NCBI GenBank assembly: GCA_045402695.1
Contig: JAWPNA010000374.1
Location: forward strand, 1 to 6,517
Source: JAWPNA01 sp045402695
GTDB lineage: Bacteria; Acidobacteriota; Polarisedimenticolia; JACPZX01; DASXTC01
Reading direction: 5' to 3'
DNA length: 6,517 nt
The position numbers and the translations under genes were made by a program. Positions within the stretch are counted from its first letter, which is position 1. Every line of letters begins with the position of its first letter. Positions 1 to 5,788 of the stretch are shown here, in pieces. Under the pieces are notes generated by a model. It was not told the origin of the DNA and did no database searches. It saw nothing but the letters and a program-made list of their open reading frames with translations.

Positions 1-19
1 GCCCGCGGCGCGTTCCAGG

Positions 20-48
20 TGGACAGCCCGCCAGTTTCCGGATAAGAT
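20..48 (+). promoter_or_regulatory. putative sigma-70-type promoter of the nfuA-radical SAM operon
   Basis: A TGGACA hexamer at 20-25 (5 of 6 to TTGACA) lies 17 nt upstream of TAAGAT at 43-48 (4 of 6 to TATAAT). This would start a transcript near position 54-56 with a leader of under 20 nt before the ATG at 73. The spacing is ideal and the location fits. Hexamer matches are common by chance, and the phylum's sigma-factor preferences are unknown. Confidence 0.35.
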
Positions 49-72
49 GTCACAAAGCGAGAGGGTTATCGG

Positions 73-666
73 ATGATCAACTTCACCGATCTGGCGAAGA
101 GCAGGATTCTCGACCTCCTGAAAGCCGAGGACCAGCCAGGCTTGGCCCTCCGTATCGAGATCAAGGGACGAGGCGCCAACGGCTTCCAGTACGATCTGCA
201 GTTCGTGGGGGAGGAGGACAAGAATCCCGACGACACCATGATTGACGCGGACGGGTTCCAGGTCCTGATCGATCCGCGGAGCGCGCCGAACCTCAAGGGC
301 GCCACCGTGGACTTCGTGGAGGGGGCTCTTCAAAGCGGCTTCAAGGTGGAGAACCCGAATCCCATCTGGGCCGACCCGAGAGCGGCGGCCGTCCAGGAGG
401 TGATTGACGGCAAGATCAATCCCGGCGTGGCCGGGCATGGGGGCCACATCACGCTCCTGGATGTCAAAGACGACGTCGCCTACATTGCCCTGGGGGGAGG
501 CTGCCAAGGGTGCGGGATGGCCGACGTGACACTGAAGCAGGGGATCGAGGTGATGATCAAGGAGGCGGTCCCCGAGATCCGCCGGATCGTCGACACGACG
601 GACCACGCCGGCGGCACCAATCCCTACTACCAGCCTTCCAAGGGCGGGGACTCTCCGCTCGCCTGA
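73..666 (+). CDS. nfuA: NfuA-type Fe-S cluster carrier protein (degenerate A-type domain + NifU C-terminal domain)
   Basis: This is a 197-aa Fe-S carrier, close to the 191 aa of E. coli NfuA. Members of this family bind a [4Fe-4S] cluster at a dimer interface and pass it to client apo-enzymes in the cytoplasm. Residues 1-95 resemble a HesB/IscA-like A-type fold but contain no cysteine, so that domain cannot hold a cluster and probably docks clients, as in E. coli. Residues 103-175 form the NifU-like domain, with INPGVAGHGGHITL at 115-128 and the cluster-binding CQGC at 144-147 inside GGGCQGCGMADVTLKQGIE. The C-terminus keeps the NPYY motif comparable to the HSYY end of E. coli NfuA, then adds about 11 residues. 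The ATG at 73 has an AGAGGG Shine-Dalgarno sequence about 7 nt upstream. The next gene, a radical SAM enzyme, begins 48 nt downstream on the same strand, so this carrier may load or repair the cluster of that enzyme; that link is inferred. Confidence 0.9.
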   Translation: MINFTDLAKSRILDLLKAEDQPGLALRIEIKGRGANGFQYDLQFVGEEDKNPDDTMIDADGFQVLIDPRSAPNLKGATVDFVEGALQSGFKVENPNPIWADPRAAAVQEVIDGKINPGVAGHGGHITLLDVKDDVAYIALGGGCQGCGMADVTLKQGIEVMIKEAVPEIRRIVDTTDHAGGTNPYYQPSKGGDSPLA

Positions 667-714
667 TCCGTCGCCGGCCCGCGTTCCCCGCCGCCCCGCA
701 GGGGCCGCACCGAC

Positions 715-2127
715 ATGATGCACGCCGTTCTGATATCCACTTACGAATTGGGCCGGCAACCGTTCGGGCTCGCCTCGCCCGCCGCCTGGCTGCGGCGGGA
801 GGGAGCGCGGGTGACCTGCAACGACTTGGCCGTGGAGGCACTGAAGGAGGATGCGGTGCGCGCGGCCGGCCTGGTGGCGTTTTACGTGCCGATGCACACC
901 GCGACGCGCATCGCCGCCCGAGTCGTGGACCGGGTCAAGGCGGTCAACCCCGAGGCGCACCTCTGCTTCTACGGTCTCTACGCCTCGCTGAACGAACCGT
1001 TCCTGCGCAGGCTGGGAGCGGACACCATCCTCGGCGGAGAGTTCGAGACGGGGCTGGTTGATCTCGCCCGGCGCCTGAGCGCCGCTCCGGCCACGATCGG
1101 ACCGGAGGGCCCGGCGGCGCCCACGATCCGCCTGGACAAGCAGCGGTTCATCGTGCCGGATCGAAGCGGCCTCCCGCCGCTGTCGAGGTACGGGCACCTG
1201 AAACTGGCGGATGGCCGCGTCCGGACGGTCGGGTACACGGAGGCGAGCCGGGGCTGCAGGCACCTGTGCCGGCATTGTCCGGTCGTGCCCGTCTATGAGG
1301 GGACGTTCCGGATCGTGCAGCGCGACGTGGTGCTGGACGACATCCGACAGCAGGTCGGCGCGGGCGCCCAGCACATCACCTTCGGCGATCCCGACTTCTT
1401 CAACGGCGTCGGCCACGCCCTGGAGCTGGTGCGTTCCCTCCATCAGGAGCACCCCGACCTGACCTATGACGTGACCGTCAAGGTCGAGCACCTCCTGCTC
1501 CATGCGGAGCACCTCGTGACGCTGCGAGACACCGGCTGCCTGATCGTCACCACCGCCGTCGAGTCGATCGACGATCGCATCCTGGCGATCCTGGACAAGG
1601 GCCATACCCGCGGCGACTTTCTGAGGGCCACCGAGCTCTGTCATGAGGCGGGGCTGACGCTCAATCCGACATTCGTGGCTTTCACGCCATGGATCTCGAT
1701 CGCGGGATACCAGGATCTCCTCTCCTTCCTGGCCGGGCATGATCTGATCGGGCATGTGGCGCCGGTTCAGCTCGCGATCCGCCTGCTCATTCCGGCCGGT
1801 TCGAAGCTCCTCGAGCTTCCGGAGGTCCGGAAGATGGTGGGGGCGTTCGACGAAGTCGGACTGGTTCACCCGTGGCGGCACAGCGACCCCGAGGTGGATC
1901 GTCTGCAGTTGGAGATAGAGGCTCTGGTCCAGACGGGGATGGCGCGAGGGAACGAGAGGCCCGAGATCTTCCAGTCGATCTGGGAGGTGGCCGGCCGATC
2001 GCCGGCGGGTGCCGGCCGTCTTTCGAACGGCCTTGCTCCGCGGCCCGCGCGTTCGACAATCCCCTACCTCACCGAGCCGTGGTACTGCTGAGCCGAGCCG
2101 ACCGGGGAGCAGGTGGCTCCCTTCTAG
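715..2127 (+). CDS. CUAEP-tail radical SAM selenoprotein, TGA at 2089-2091 read as selenocysteine
   Basis: This is a 470-aa radical SAM protein of unknown substrate. Residues 1-120 look like the alpha/beta cobalamin-binding-like domain found ahead of many radical SAM cores, but there is no DxHxxG motif, so B12 binding is doubtful. The radical SAM core starts near 170 with C181-x3-C185-x2-C188 (CRHLCRHC), the ligands of the SAM-binding [4Fe-4S] cluster. GDPDFF (224-229) and AVESIDD (281-287) fit later strands of the barrel. The conventional frame stops after PWYC at residue 458, but the next codons read TGA-GCC-GAG-CCG and then eight more sense codons to TAG at 2125. This gives a Cys458-Sec459-Ala-Glu-Pro tail, the signature of the known CUAEP/CCAEP-tail family, in which some members carry Cys instead of Sec. 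A SECIS-like hairpin follows at the correct distance. The ATG at 715 is favoured over 718 because AGGGG lies about 10 nt upstream. The vicinal Cys-Sec pair suggests a redox-active tail, by inference. Confidence 0.9.
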
Positions 2128-2131
2128 GGTC
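2092..2131 (+). promoter_or_regulatory. bacterial SECIS-like hairpin downstream of the Sec TGA codon
   Basis: The core hairpin is at 2104-2122: GGGGAGC pairs with GCTCCCT (six Watson-Crick pairs plus one closing G-U) around the 5-nt loop AGGTG at 2111-2115. The loop contains GGU, as does the SelB-recognised apical loop of E. coli fdhF. There are 19 nt between the TGA and the loop, which falls in the usual bacterial range. A possible lower stem pairs GACC at 2100-2103 with GGTC at 2128-2131 across a bulge that holds the TAG stop. The element is translated as part of the C-terminal tail. It should recruit SelB with Sec-tRNA to decode UGA at 2089-2091. SelB specificity varies between phyla, so the fit is structural and not proven. 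Confidence 0.82.
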
Positions 2132-2226
2132 TACGTGGTGGAAGGTGTGGTCTACGGATCGCATACCGCAGACCCTACTGCCGGGTTCATGCGGTGGTGA
2201 GCTGGCAAACGTCCACGCGCTTCATC
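2128..2226. other. convergent intergenic region with a hairpin and a short direct repeat
   Basis: These 99 nt separate the converging selenoprotein gene (+) and membrane protein gene (-). GGTCTACG occurs twice, at 2128-2135 and 2149-2156. An imperfect hairpin at 2149-2174 pairs GGTCT-CGG with CCG-AGACC across one A/C mismatch and an 8-nt loop. The first repeat could pair with the same 3' arm (GGGTCT 2127-2132 with AGACCC 2170-2175). There is no T-run on either strand, so it is not a classic intrinsic terminator. I see no convincing gene, tRNA or mobile-element end here. Confidence 0.45.
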
Positions 2227-2703
2227 TTACGTCATGTCGTTGCCTGCAGATCTGGGGGGGATGAGTTGACGGATACCGCTCCCCAACAGCGTCGCAAGCA
2301 CGGCTACAGTCATGAGGGCCACGGACACTGGGTCGTGCGGCGGTTCCGCACCGCGGTGCGTGGCCACGGCGACGAAAACGATGGTCATCGCAAGGTTCGC
2401 GGCCAGGGACACGCGCCTGACCCCGGTGTCTTCCAGGTACCTGCCCAAGTTGAGCAGATTCACGGCACCTGTAAGGGCGATGGCCATCCCCGCTGTCGCG
2501 AACCATAGCCCGGCTTCGTCGAGCGGCCTGAACCTGATGGGTGCGACCATCGATTGAATGACCCCGACCGAGACGAGGGCCCAACACAACACGAGGTAGA
2601 TCCTCGGCAATGGTGAGAGCTTGTACCAGAGCCGCCTACCAAAAGCAGTTACGAGCAAAGCGGTGGCCGCGAACCAGAGCAGAAGAAAGATCACACTGTC
2701 CAT
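2227..2703 (-). CDS. hypothetical multi-pass membrane protein
   Basis: I do not recognise the family of this 158-aa protein. It is strongly hydrophobic, with about five candidate membrane segments near residues 3-21, 34-53, 64-86, 97-115 and 125-143. Short charged connectors include FGRRLWYK (21-28) and GRYLEDTGVRR (87-97). No cysteine pair, heme-binding His pair or enzymatic motif stands out. The start is well supported: on the minus strand GAGGTG lies 4 nt upstream of the ATG at 2703. It is transcribed toward the selenoprotein gene, and nothing downstream on its strand suggests an operon partner. Its base composition looks less GC-rich by eye than its neighbours, which could mean recent acquisition. 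It could instead be a lineage-specific membrane protein; no function is proposed. Confidence 0.7.
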   Translation of the reverse strand: MDSVIFLLLWFAATALLVTAFGRRLWYKLSPLPRIYLVLCWALVSVGVIQSMVAPIRFRPLDEAGLWFATAGMAIALTGAVNLLNLGRYLEDTGVRRVSLAANLAMTIVFVAVATHRGAEPPHDPVSVALMTVAVLATLLGSGIRQLIPPRSAGNDMT

Positions 2704-2718
2704 CGATCACCTCACTTG

Positions 2719-2730
2719 GAAACGTGTTTC
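2719..2730. repeat. short inverted repeat upstream of the membrane protein gene
   Basis: GAAAC-GT-GTTTC forms a near-perfect 12-bp palindrome 15 nt before the start codon of the minus-strand membrane protein gene, next to its Shine-Dalgarno sequence. An 8-bp palindrome, TTGTACAA, lies slightly farther upstream around 2737-2744. Either could be an operator, and the stretch is locally AT-rich, as promoters often are. No clear -35/-10 pair could be assigned. Confidence 0.3.
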
Positions 2731-2795
2731 TAAATCTTGTACAACACTACCACGAGCGCCCCGAGGTGCGGGCAGGCAGACTGGGGCCACCGCCC

Positions 2796-3112
2796 TCAGA
2801 CGCCCACCACACGGAGGCCGCAAGCCCGCGCGGCGATGCCGAGCGCGGTATCGTGGGTGGCCATGACGAGCTGCTTGCGCTCCTTCTCCTGCCAAAGCAG
2901 CGCCGTGGCCAGGTGAATGGCATCAAGAGTGCCGAGTGCCGTGGGGAGCGGCTGGAAGGCACACGCGAGGATCGGTCTGGTGATGTCCACGGTCTCGAAC
3001 TCCTCGACGAGCGCACTTGCGACTCCCGCGCTCAGGATCTTCCACTCTTTCAGGTGATTGGGTGGCGCAGCACCATCCGAAGGAGAACGGACGAGTCAAG
3101 GTAGGCGATCAT
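2796..3112 (-). pseudogene. VapC-type PIN-domain toxin, frameshifted and internally shortened
   Basis: The start at 3112 reads MIAYLDSSVLLRMVLRHP, the first beta strand of a PIN ribonuclease with its catalytic Asp6. That frame then hits TGA at 3050-3052. A shift around 3056-3066 restores homologous sequence: NHLKEWKILSAGVASALVEE, then ITRPIL and the C-terminal half with GTLDAIHLATALL (third-strand Asp) and MATHDTALGIAARACGLRVVGV. Joined, the pieces give about 105 aa, whereas VapC proteins usually have about 130. The segment between SALVE and FETVDITRP seems to lack the central helices. VapC enzymes cut RNA to arrest growth; with both lesions this copy is probably inactive. Its ATG overlaps the antitoxin stop (ATGA), the usual layout of these pairs. 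A sequencing error could explain the frameshift but not the shortening. Confidence 0.75.
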
Positions 3113-3357
3113 CTCTCGCCCTGGCGCTCCGTAAGGAGCAGGTCCACGATATCGGTGTCCAGCTTGAGGGGCGGGGGAAGAGGAACATGGCGCAGAGAGG
3201 GTCTTCGGCGGAGAGGCTTGCGAATTGTCAGGGCCTCCCCGTCGGAAGAGTAGGGAATCAGTTTCGCGATCGGCGTGTCGCGATCGACCACGACGACACT
3301 GCGGCCACGGCGGACGTCGCGAAGGTGCTCGCTGGGCTTGTTCAACCTGTTCCTCAT
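3109..3357 (-). CDS. Phd/VapB-type antitoxin, N-terminus apparently truncated
   Basis: This 82-aa protein matches the usual pattern of Phd/YefM-like antitoxins paired with PIN toxins. It has a DNA-binding N-terminal region (PSEHLRDVRRG at 8-18, VVVVDRDTPIAKLIPY at 21-36), a linker with IRKP (45-48), and a toxin-binding C-terminal end with VPLPPPLKL (58-66) and DIVDLLLTERQGER (69-82). Antitoxins of this type normally begin with a strand and helix such as VGIRELKNRL. Here only NRLNK precedes the conserved helix, so roughly ten residues are missing or replaced, and no upstream in-frame start restores them. No Shine-Dalgarno sequence is evident before 3357. Its stop overlaps the toxin start by 4 nt. 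Such antitoxins repress their own operon and neutralise the toxin. With a broken partner and a damaged 5' end, this copy may be a relic or may only retain toxin neutralisation. Confidence 0.65.
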   Translation of the reverse strand: MRNRLNKPSEHLRDVRRGRSVVVVDRDTPIAKLIPYSSDGEALTIRKPLRRRPSLRHVPLPPPLKLDTDIVDLLLTERQGER

Positions 3358-3439
3358 GGCGCCCCCGCCGGCTTCCGTGGTAGATTCGCCGCCGCCTCCT
3401 TCGCACTCTGGCCTCGCGGGCTTTCTCCGAAGGGGACCG
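3358..3439. promoter_or_regulatory. divergent intergenic region between antitoxin and redox operon
   Basis: These 82 nt separate the minus-strand antitoxin from the plus-strand redox operon and must hold, or lie just downstream of, the operon promoter. A TAGATT at 3381-3386 could be a -10 element, but no good -35 hexamer lies 16-18 nt upstream. GAAGGGG at 3429-3435 is a strong Shine-Dalgarno sequence, 4 nt before the ATG at 3440. No operator-like palindrome was recognised. Confidence 0.35.
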
Positions 3440-4981
3440 ATGGCCGCCAAGCCGGTTGCCGAGATAAGACTGGAACGCGGCGAGCCGCTCACCGCCGAGC
3501 AGCTCGCCGGCCTGCCGATCTTCCATGGGACACTCCCCACCACGCTCGAGAAGTATCCCGGCGCCGTGGTCCTGCGCCGGTTCAAGAAGGGCGATGTGGT
3601 CTGCCGCGAGGGGGAGTTCGGCTCCACCGCCTTCTTCATCCTCGACGGCTCGGCCACGGTCTCGATCCGGACCCCGATGGCGCACGTGAAGACGGCCGGG
3701 GGCCTCCAGGGGTTCGTGCGCCGCATCAAGAGCGCGCTGGTGGGGCAGAGCGAGGACCCGCGCCCCGATGCGGGGGGACGGTTCATCCCGATCGACGCGC
3801 CGGTTGACCTGGCCGCAGGCAAACCGGTGGCCACGCTGCCGGCGGGAAGCCTCTTCGGCGAGATGACTTGCATGTCGTTTTACCCGCGCTCGGCCACGGT
3901 GGTCGCGGCCGAGGAGTGCGTGATGCTGGAGATGCTGCGCAACATCCTGCAGATCCTCCAGAAGAACAAGGTGTTCCGCGAGAAGCTGGAGGCCGACTAC
4001 CGGTCGCGGGCCATGGACGGCCACCTGCGCTCCGTCCCGCTTTTGGCCGGGCTGTCGGACGATTTCCTCGATCGGCTGAGGTCGCGCGTCTCGCTGGTGG
4101 CCTTCGAGCCCGGCCAGGTGATCTGCAAGGAGGGTGAGGCCGCCGACGCCTTCTACCTGATCCGGATCGGCTTCGTCCGCGTGTCGCGCAACTTCCCAGG
4201 CGGCGAGATGGTGCTCGCCTACCTCTCGCGCGGCAACGCCTTCGGGGAGATGGGGCTGCTGGGTGAGGGACAGCGCGAGGCCACCTGCGCCGCCATGGAT
4301 CACGTCGAGGTGGTGAAGATCGGCGCGGACGACTTCGCGGCCATGGTGTCGGAGTTTCCCGAGGTCCGGTCGCGCCTGGAGGATCTGGCGGCGGCGCGGC
4401 GCGGCGCCAACCTCGCGCAGCAGCAGGCGCTGTCGGGCAGCCGGCTGGATGAGTACCTCGAGCAGGGATTGATGCAGGCGCAGAACCTGCTGGTGCTCGA
4501 TCTCGATCGCTGCACCCGCTGCGATGACTGCGTGCGCGCGTGCGCCGACACGCACGACGGCGTGACACGGCTGATCCGCGACGGCCTCCGGTTCGATCAT
4601 TTCCTGGTGGCCACATCCTGCCGTCAGTGCCGCGACCCGCTGTGCATGGTGGGCTGTCCGGTGGGATCGATCCGCAGGAAGGAATCGCTCGAGATCGTCA
4701 TCGAGGACTGGTGCATCGGCTGCGGGCTGTGCGCGAAGCAGTGCCCCTACGGCAACATCAACATGCATCCGTTTCCCTCGGCGGAGTTGGACGAGGCGAT
4801 GTCCAAGGAGTCGGCCCCGACGCAGAAGGCCGCCGTCGGGAAGCCTCGCGAGAAGGCCATCACCTGCGATCTGTGCTCGCACCTGAGCGAGCCATCGTGC
4901 GTGACCGCCTGCCCGCACGACGCGGCGTTCCGCGTCGAGCCGCGGGAGTTCTTCGCGGAGCAGATCGGCAGGCGGTCGTGA
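3440..4981 (+). CDS. tandem cyclic-nucleotide-binding domains fused to a four-cluster [4Fe-4S] ferredoxin
   Basis: This is a 513-aa cytoplasmic protein with three parts. The first cNMP-binding domain (about 25-175) carries FGEMTCMSFYPRSAT at 139-153, the phosphate-binding-cassette pattern, with an insertion of roughly 45 residues between early strands. The second (about 197-315) carries FGEMGLLGEGQREAT at 268-282. The ferredoxin part (about 350-495) has 16 cysteines in four groups: C358/361/364/368, C394/397/402/406, C425/428/431/435 and C476/479/487/491. This is the layout of the electron-transfer subunits of molybdopterin oxidoreductases (DmsB, NrfC, HycB). No helix-turn-helix follows the sensor domains, so this is not a Crp-type regulator. 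The start at 3440 is chosen for GAAGGGG 4 nt upstream; longer starts would overlap the antitoxin. The stop overlaps the next gene as GTGA, implying coupled translation with the membrane cytochrome. The likely role is to pass electrons to or from that subunit under ligand control, by inference. Confidence 0.9.
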   Translation: MAAKPVAEIRLERGEPLTAEQLAGLPIFHGTLPTTLEKYPGAVVLRRFKKGDVVCREGEFGSTAFFILDGSATVSIRTPMAHVKTAGGLQGFVRRIKSALVGQSEDPRPDAGGRFIPIDAPVDLAAGKPVATLPAGSLFGEMTCMSFYPRSATVVAAEECVMLEMLRNILQILQKNKVFREKLEADYRSRAMDGHLRSVPLLAGLSDDFLDRLRSRVSLVAFEPGQVICKEGEAADAFYLIRIGFVRVSRNFPGGEMVLAYLSRGNAFGEMGLLGEGQREATCAAMDHVEVVKIGADDFAAMVSEFPEVRSRLEDLAAARRGANLAQQQALSGSRLDEYLEQGLMQAQNLLVLDLDRCTRCDDCVRACADTHDGVTRLIRDGLRFDHFLVATSCRQCRDPLCMVGCPVGSIRRKESLEIVIEDWCIGCGLCAKQCPYGNINMHPFPSAELDEAMSKESAPTQKAAVGKPREKAITCDLCSHLSEPSCVTACPHDAAFRVEPREFFAEQIGRRS

Positions 4982-5781
4982 TCCTCGACGCGACGCACCG
5001 CAGGTGGCTCGCGGTCACCGCCGGCCTCGGCGCCGCGGCGGGGGCCGGCTACCTGCTGGCCGATCGCGCCACTCCCGGCGGCGTCACGGGAGGAAGCGCG
5101 GCGGGCCTCACGTTCGGGATCGCGGCGGCGGGGGCCATGGCCTTCGAGGGGCTGCTCGCCATCAAGAAGAAGCGCCCGGCTTGGCGGCTCGGCCGTGCCT
5201 CGGCCTGGATGCGCGGCCACATCTGGCTGGGACTGCTGGTGGTGCCGCTGGTGTTGTTCCACGCGGGATTCCGATGGGGCGGAACCGCCTCGACCTGGCT
5301 CTGGATCCTGTTGTTCATCGTGACCGCCTCGGGGATCTTCGGGCTTGCCTTGCAGCAGTTCCTGCCCCGGTTGATGACCGTGCGCGTGGAGATGGAGACC
5401 ATCTACGAGCAGATCCCGAACATCGTGGCGCAGCTCCAGGAGGAGGCTGCCGCGCGCGTTCAGAAGGCAAACCACGACACGCTGGCCCGGTTCTTCCACG
5501 AGGAGGTGGAGCCGTTCCTGGCGTCGGACGGCGGGGCGCGGCATCGGCTCGGGGATGCCGGGCGCGCGGAGGCGATGTTCGGCCAGTTGAGGACACTGCT
5601 TCCGGCGGAGCTGCACGAGACGGCCGGGGATCTGGCGCACATCTGCGAGGAGAGACGCCAGCTCGCCGTGCAGGAGCGGCTGCACCGGTGGTTGCACGGC
5701 TGGCTGCTGGTTCACGTTCCTCTTTCGTACGCTCTCCTGCTGCTGGTCGCAGCTCACGCCGTGATGACGCTGAGGTACTGA
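4978..5781 (+). CDS. membrane cytochrome b-like subunit with two His-x13-His helices
   Basis: This 267-aa integral membrane protein starts at GTG 4978, overlapping the upstream stop by 4 nt; no ATG in this frame fits. Candidate membrane segments are about 9-27, 41-60, 81-98, 107-126 and 243-263. Between the last two lies a soluble stretch (about 131-235) rich in Glu, Arg and Ala and probably helical. H81 and H95 sit in one helix (HIWLGLLVVPLVLFH), and H246 and H260 in the last (HVPLSYALLLLVAAH). Both have exactly 13 residues between, the spacing that in bc1-type cytochrome b holds two stacked b hemes between two helices. H236 and H240 just before the last helix are further candidates. I cannot assign a named family. 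Between a polyferredoxin gene and a multiheme cytochrome c gene, it most likely conducts electrons across the membrane. Confidence 0.8.
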   Translation: MILDATHRRWLAVTAGLGAAAGAGYLLADRATPGGVTGGSAAGLTFGIAAAGAMAFEGLLAIKKKRPAWRLGRASAWMRGHIWLGLLVVPLVLFHAGFRWGGTASTWLWILLFIVTASGIFGLALQQFLPRLMTVRVEMETIYEQIPNIVAQLQEEAAARVQKANHDTLARFFHEEVEPFLASDGGARHRLGDAGRAEAMFGQLRTLLPAELHETAGDLAHICEERRQLAVQERLHRWLHGWLLVHVPLSYALLLLVAAHAVMTLRY

Positions 5782-5788
5782 GCCGCCC

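Noticed and set aside
2104..2131. SECIS hairpin as an intrinsic terminator of the radical SAM gene
   Set aside because: No T-run follows the stem, and the sequence still codes in frame to the TAG at 2125. Loop sequence and distance fit SECIS better.
2171..2210. GGTTCATGC stretch resembling a tRNA T-loop
   Set aside because: No acceptor stem, D arm or anticodon arm could be paired around it.
1872..2264. Plus-strand frame overlapping the 3' end of the radical SAM gene
   Set aside because: It is out of frame with a clearly homologous gene, Arg/Gly-rich and without recognisable motifs. The real continuation past the TGA is in the radical SAM frame.
3275..3439. Upstream in-frame starts for the sensor-ferredoxin protein (3275 or 3356)
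   Set aside because: They would add a Pro/Ser/Arg-rich extension overlapping the antitoxin gene and lack a good ribosome site; GAAGGGG before 3440 is far better.
3050..4918. Long open frame on the minus strand (about 622 codons) opposite the sensor-ferredoxin gene
   Set aside because: It is antisense to a gene with 16 ordered cluster cysteines and two sensor domains. Its composition (Arg, Ala, His, Gln, Leu) is typical of high-GC shadow frames. Only its last 20 codons, the PIN toxin start, are real.
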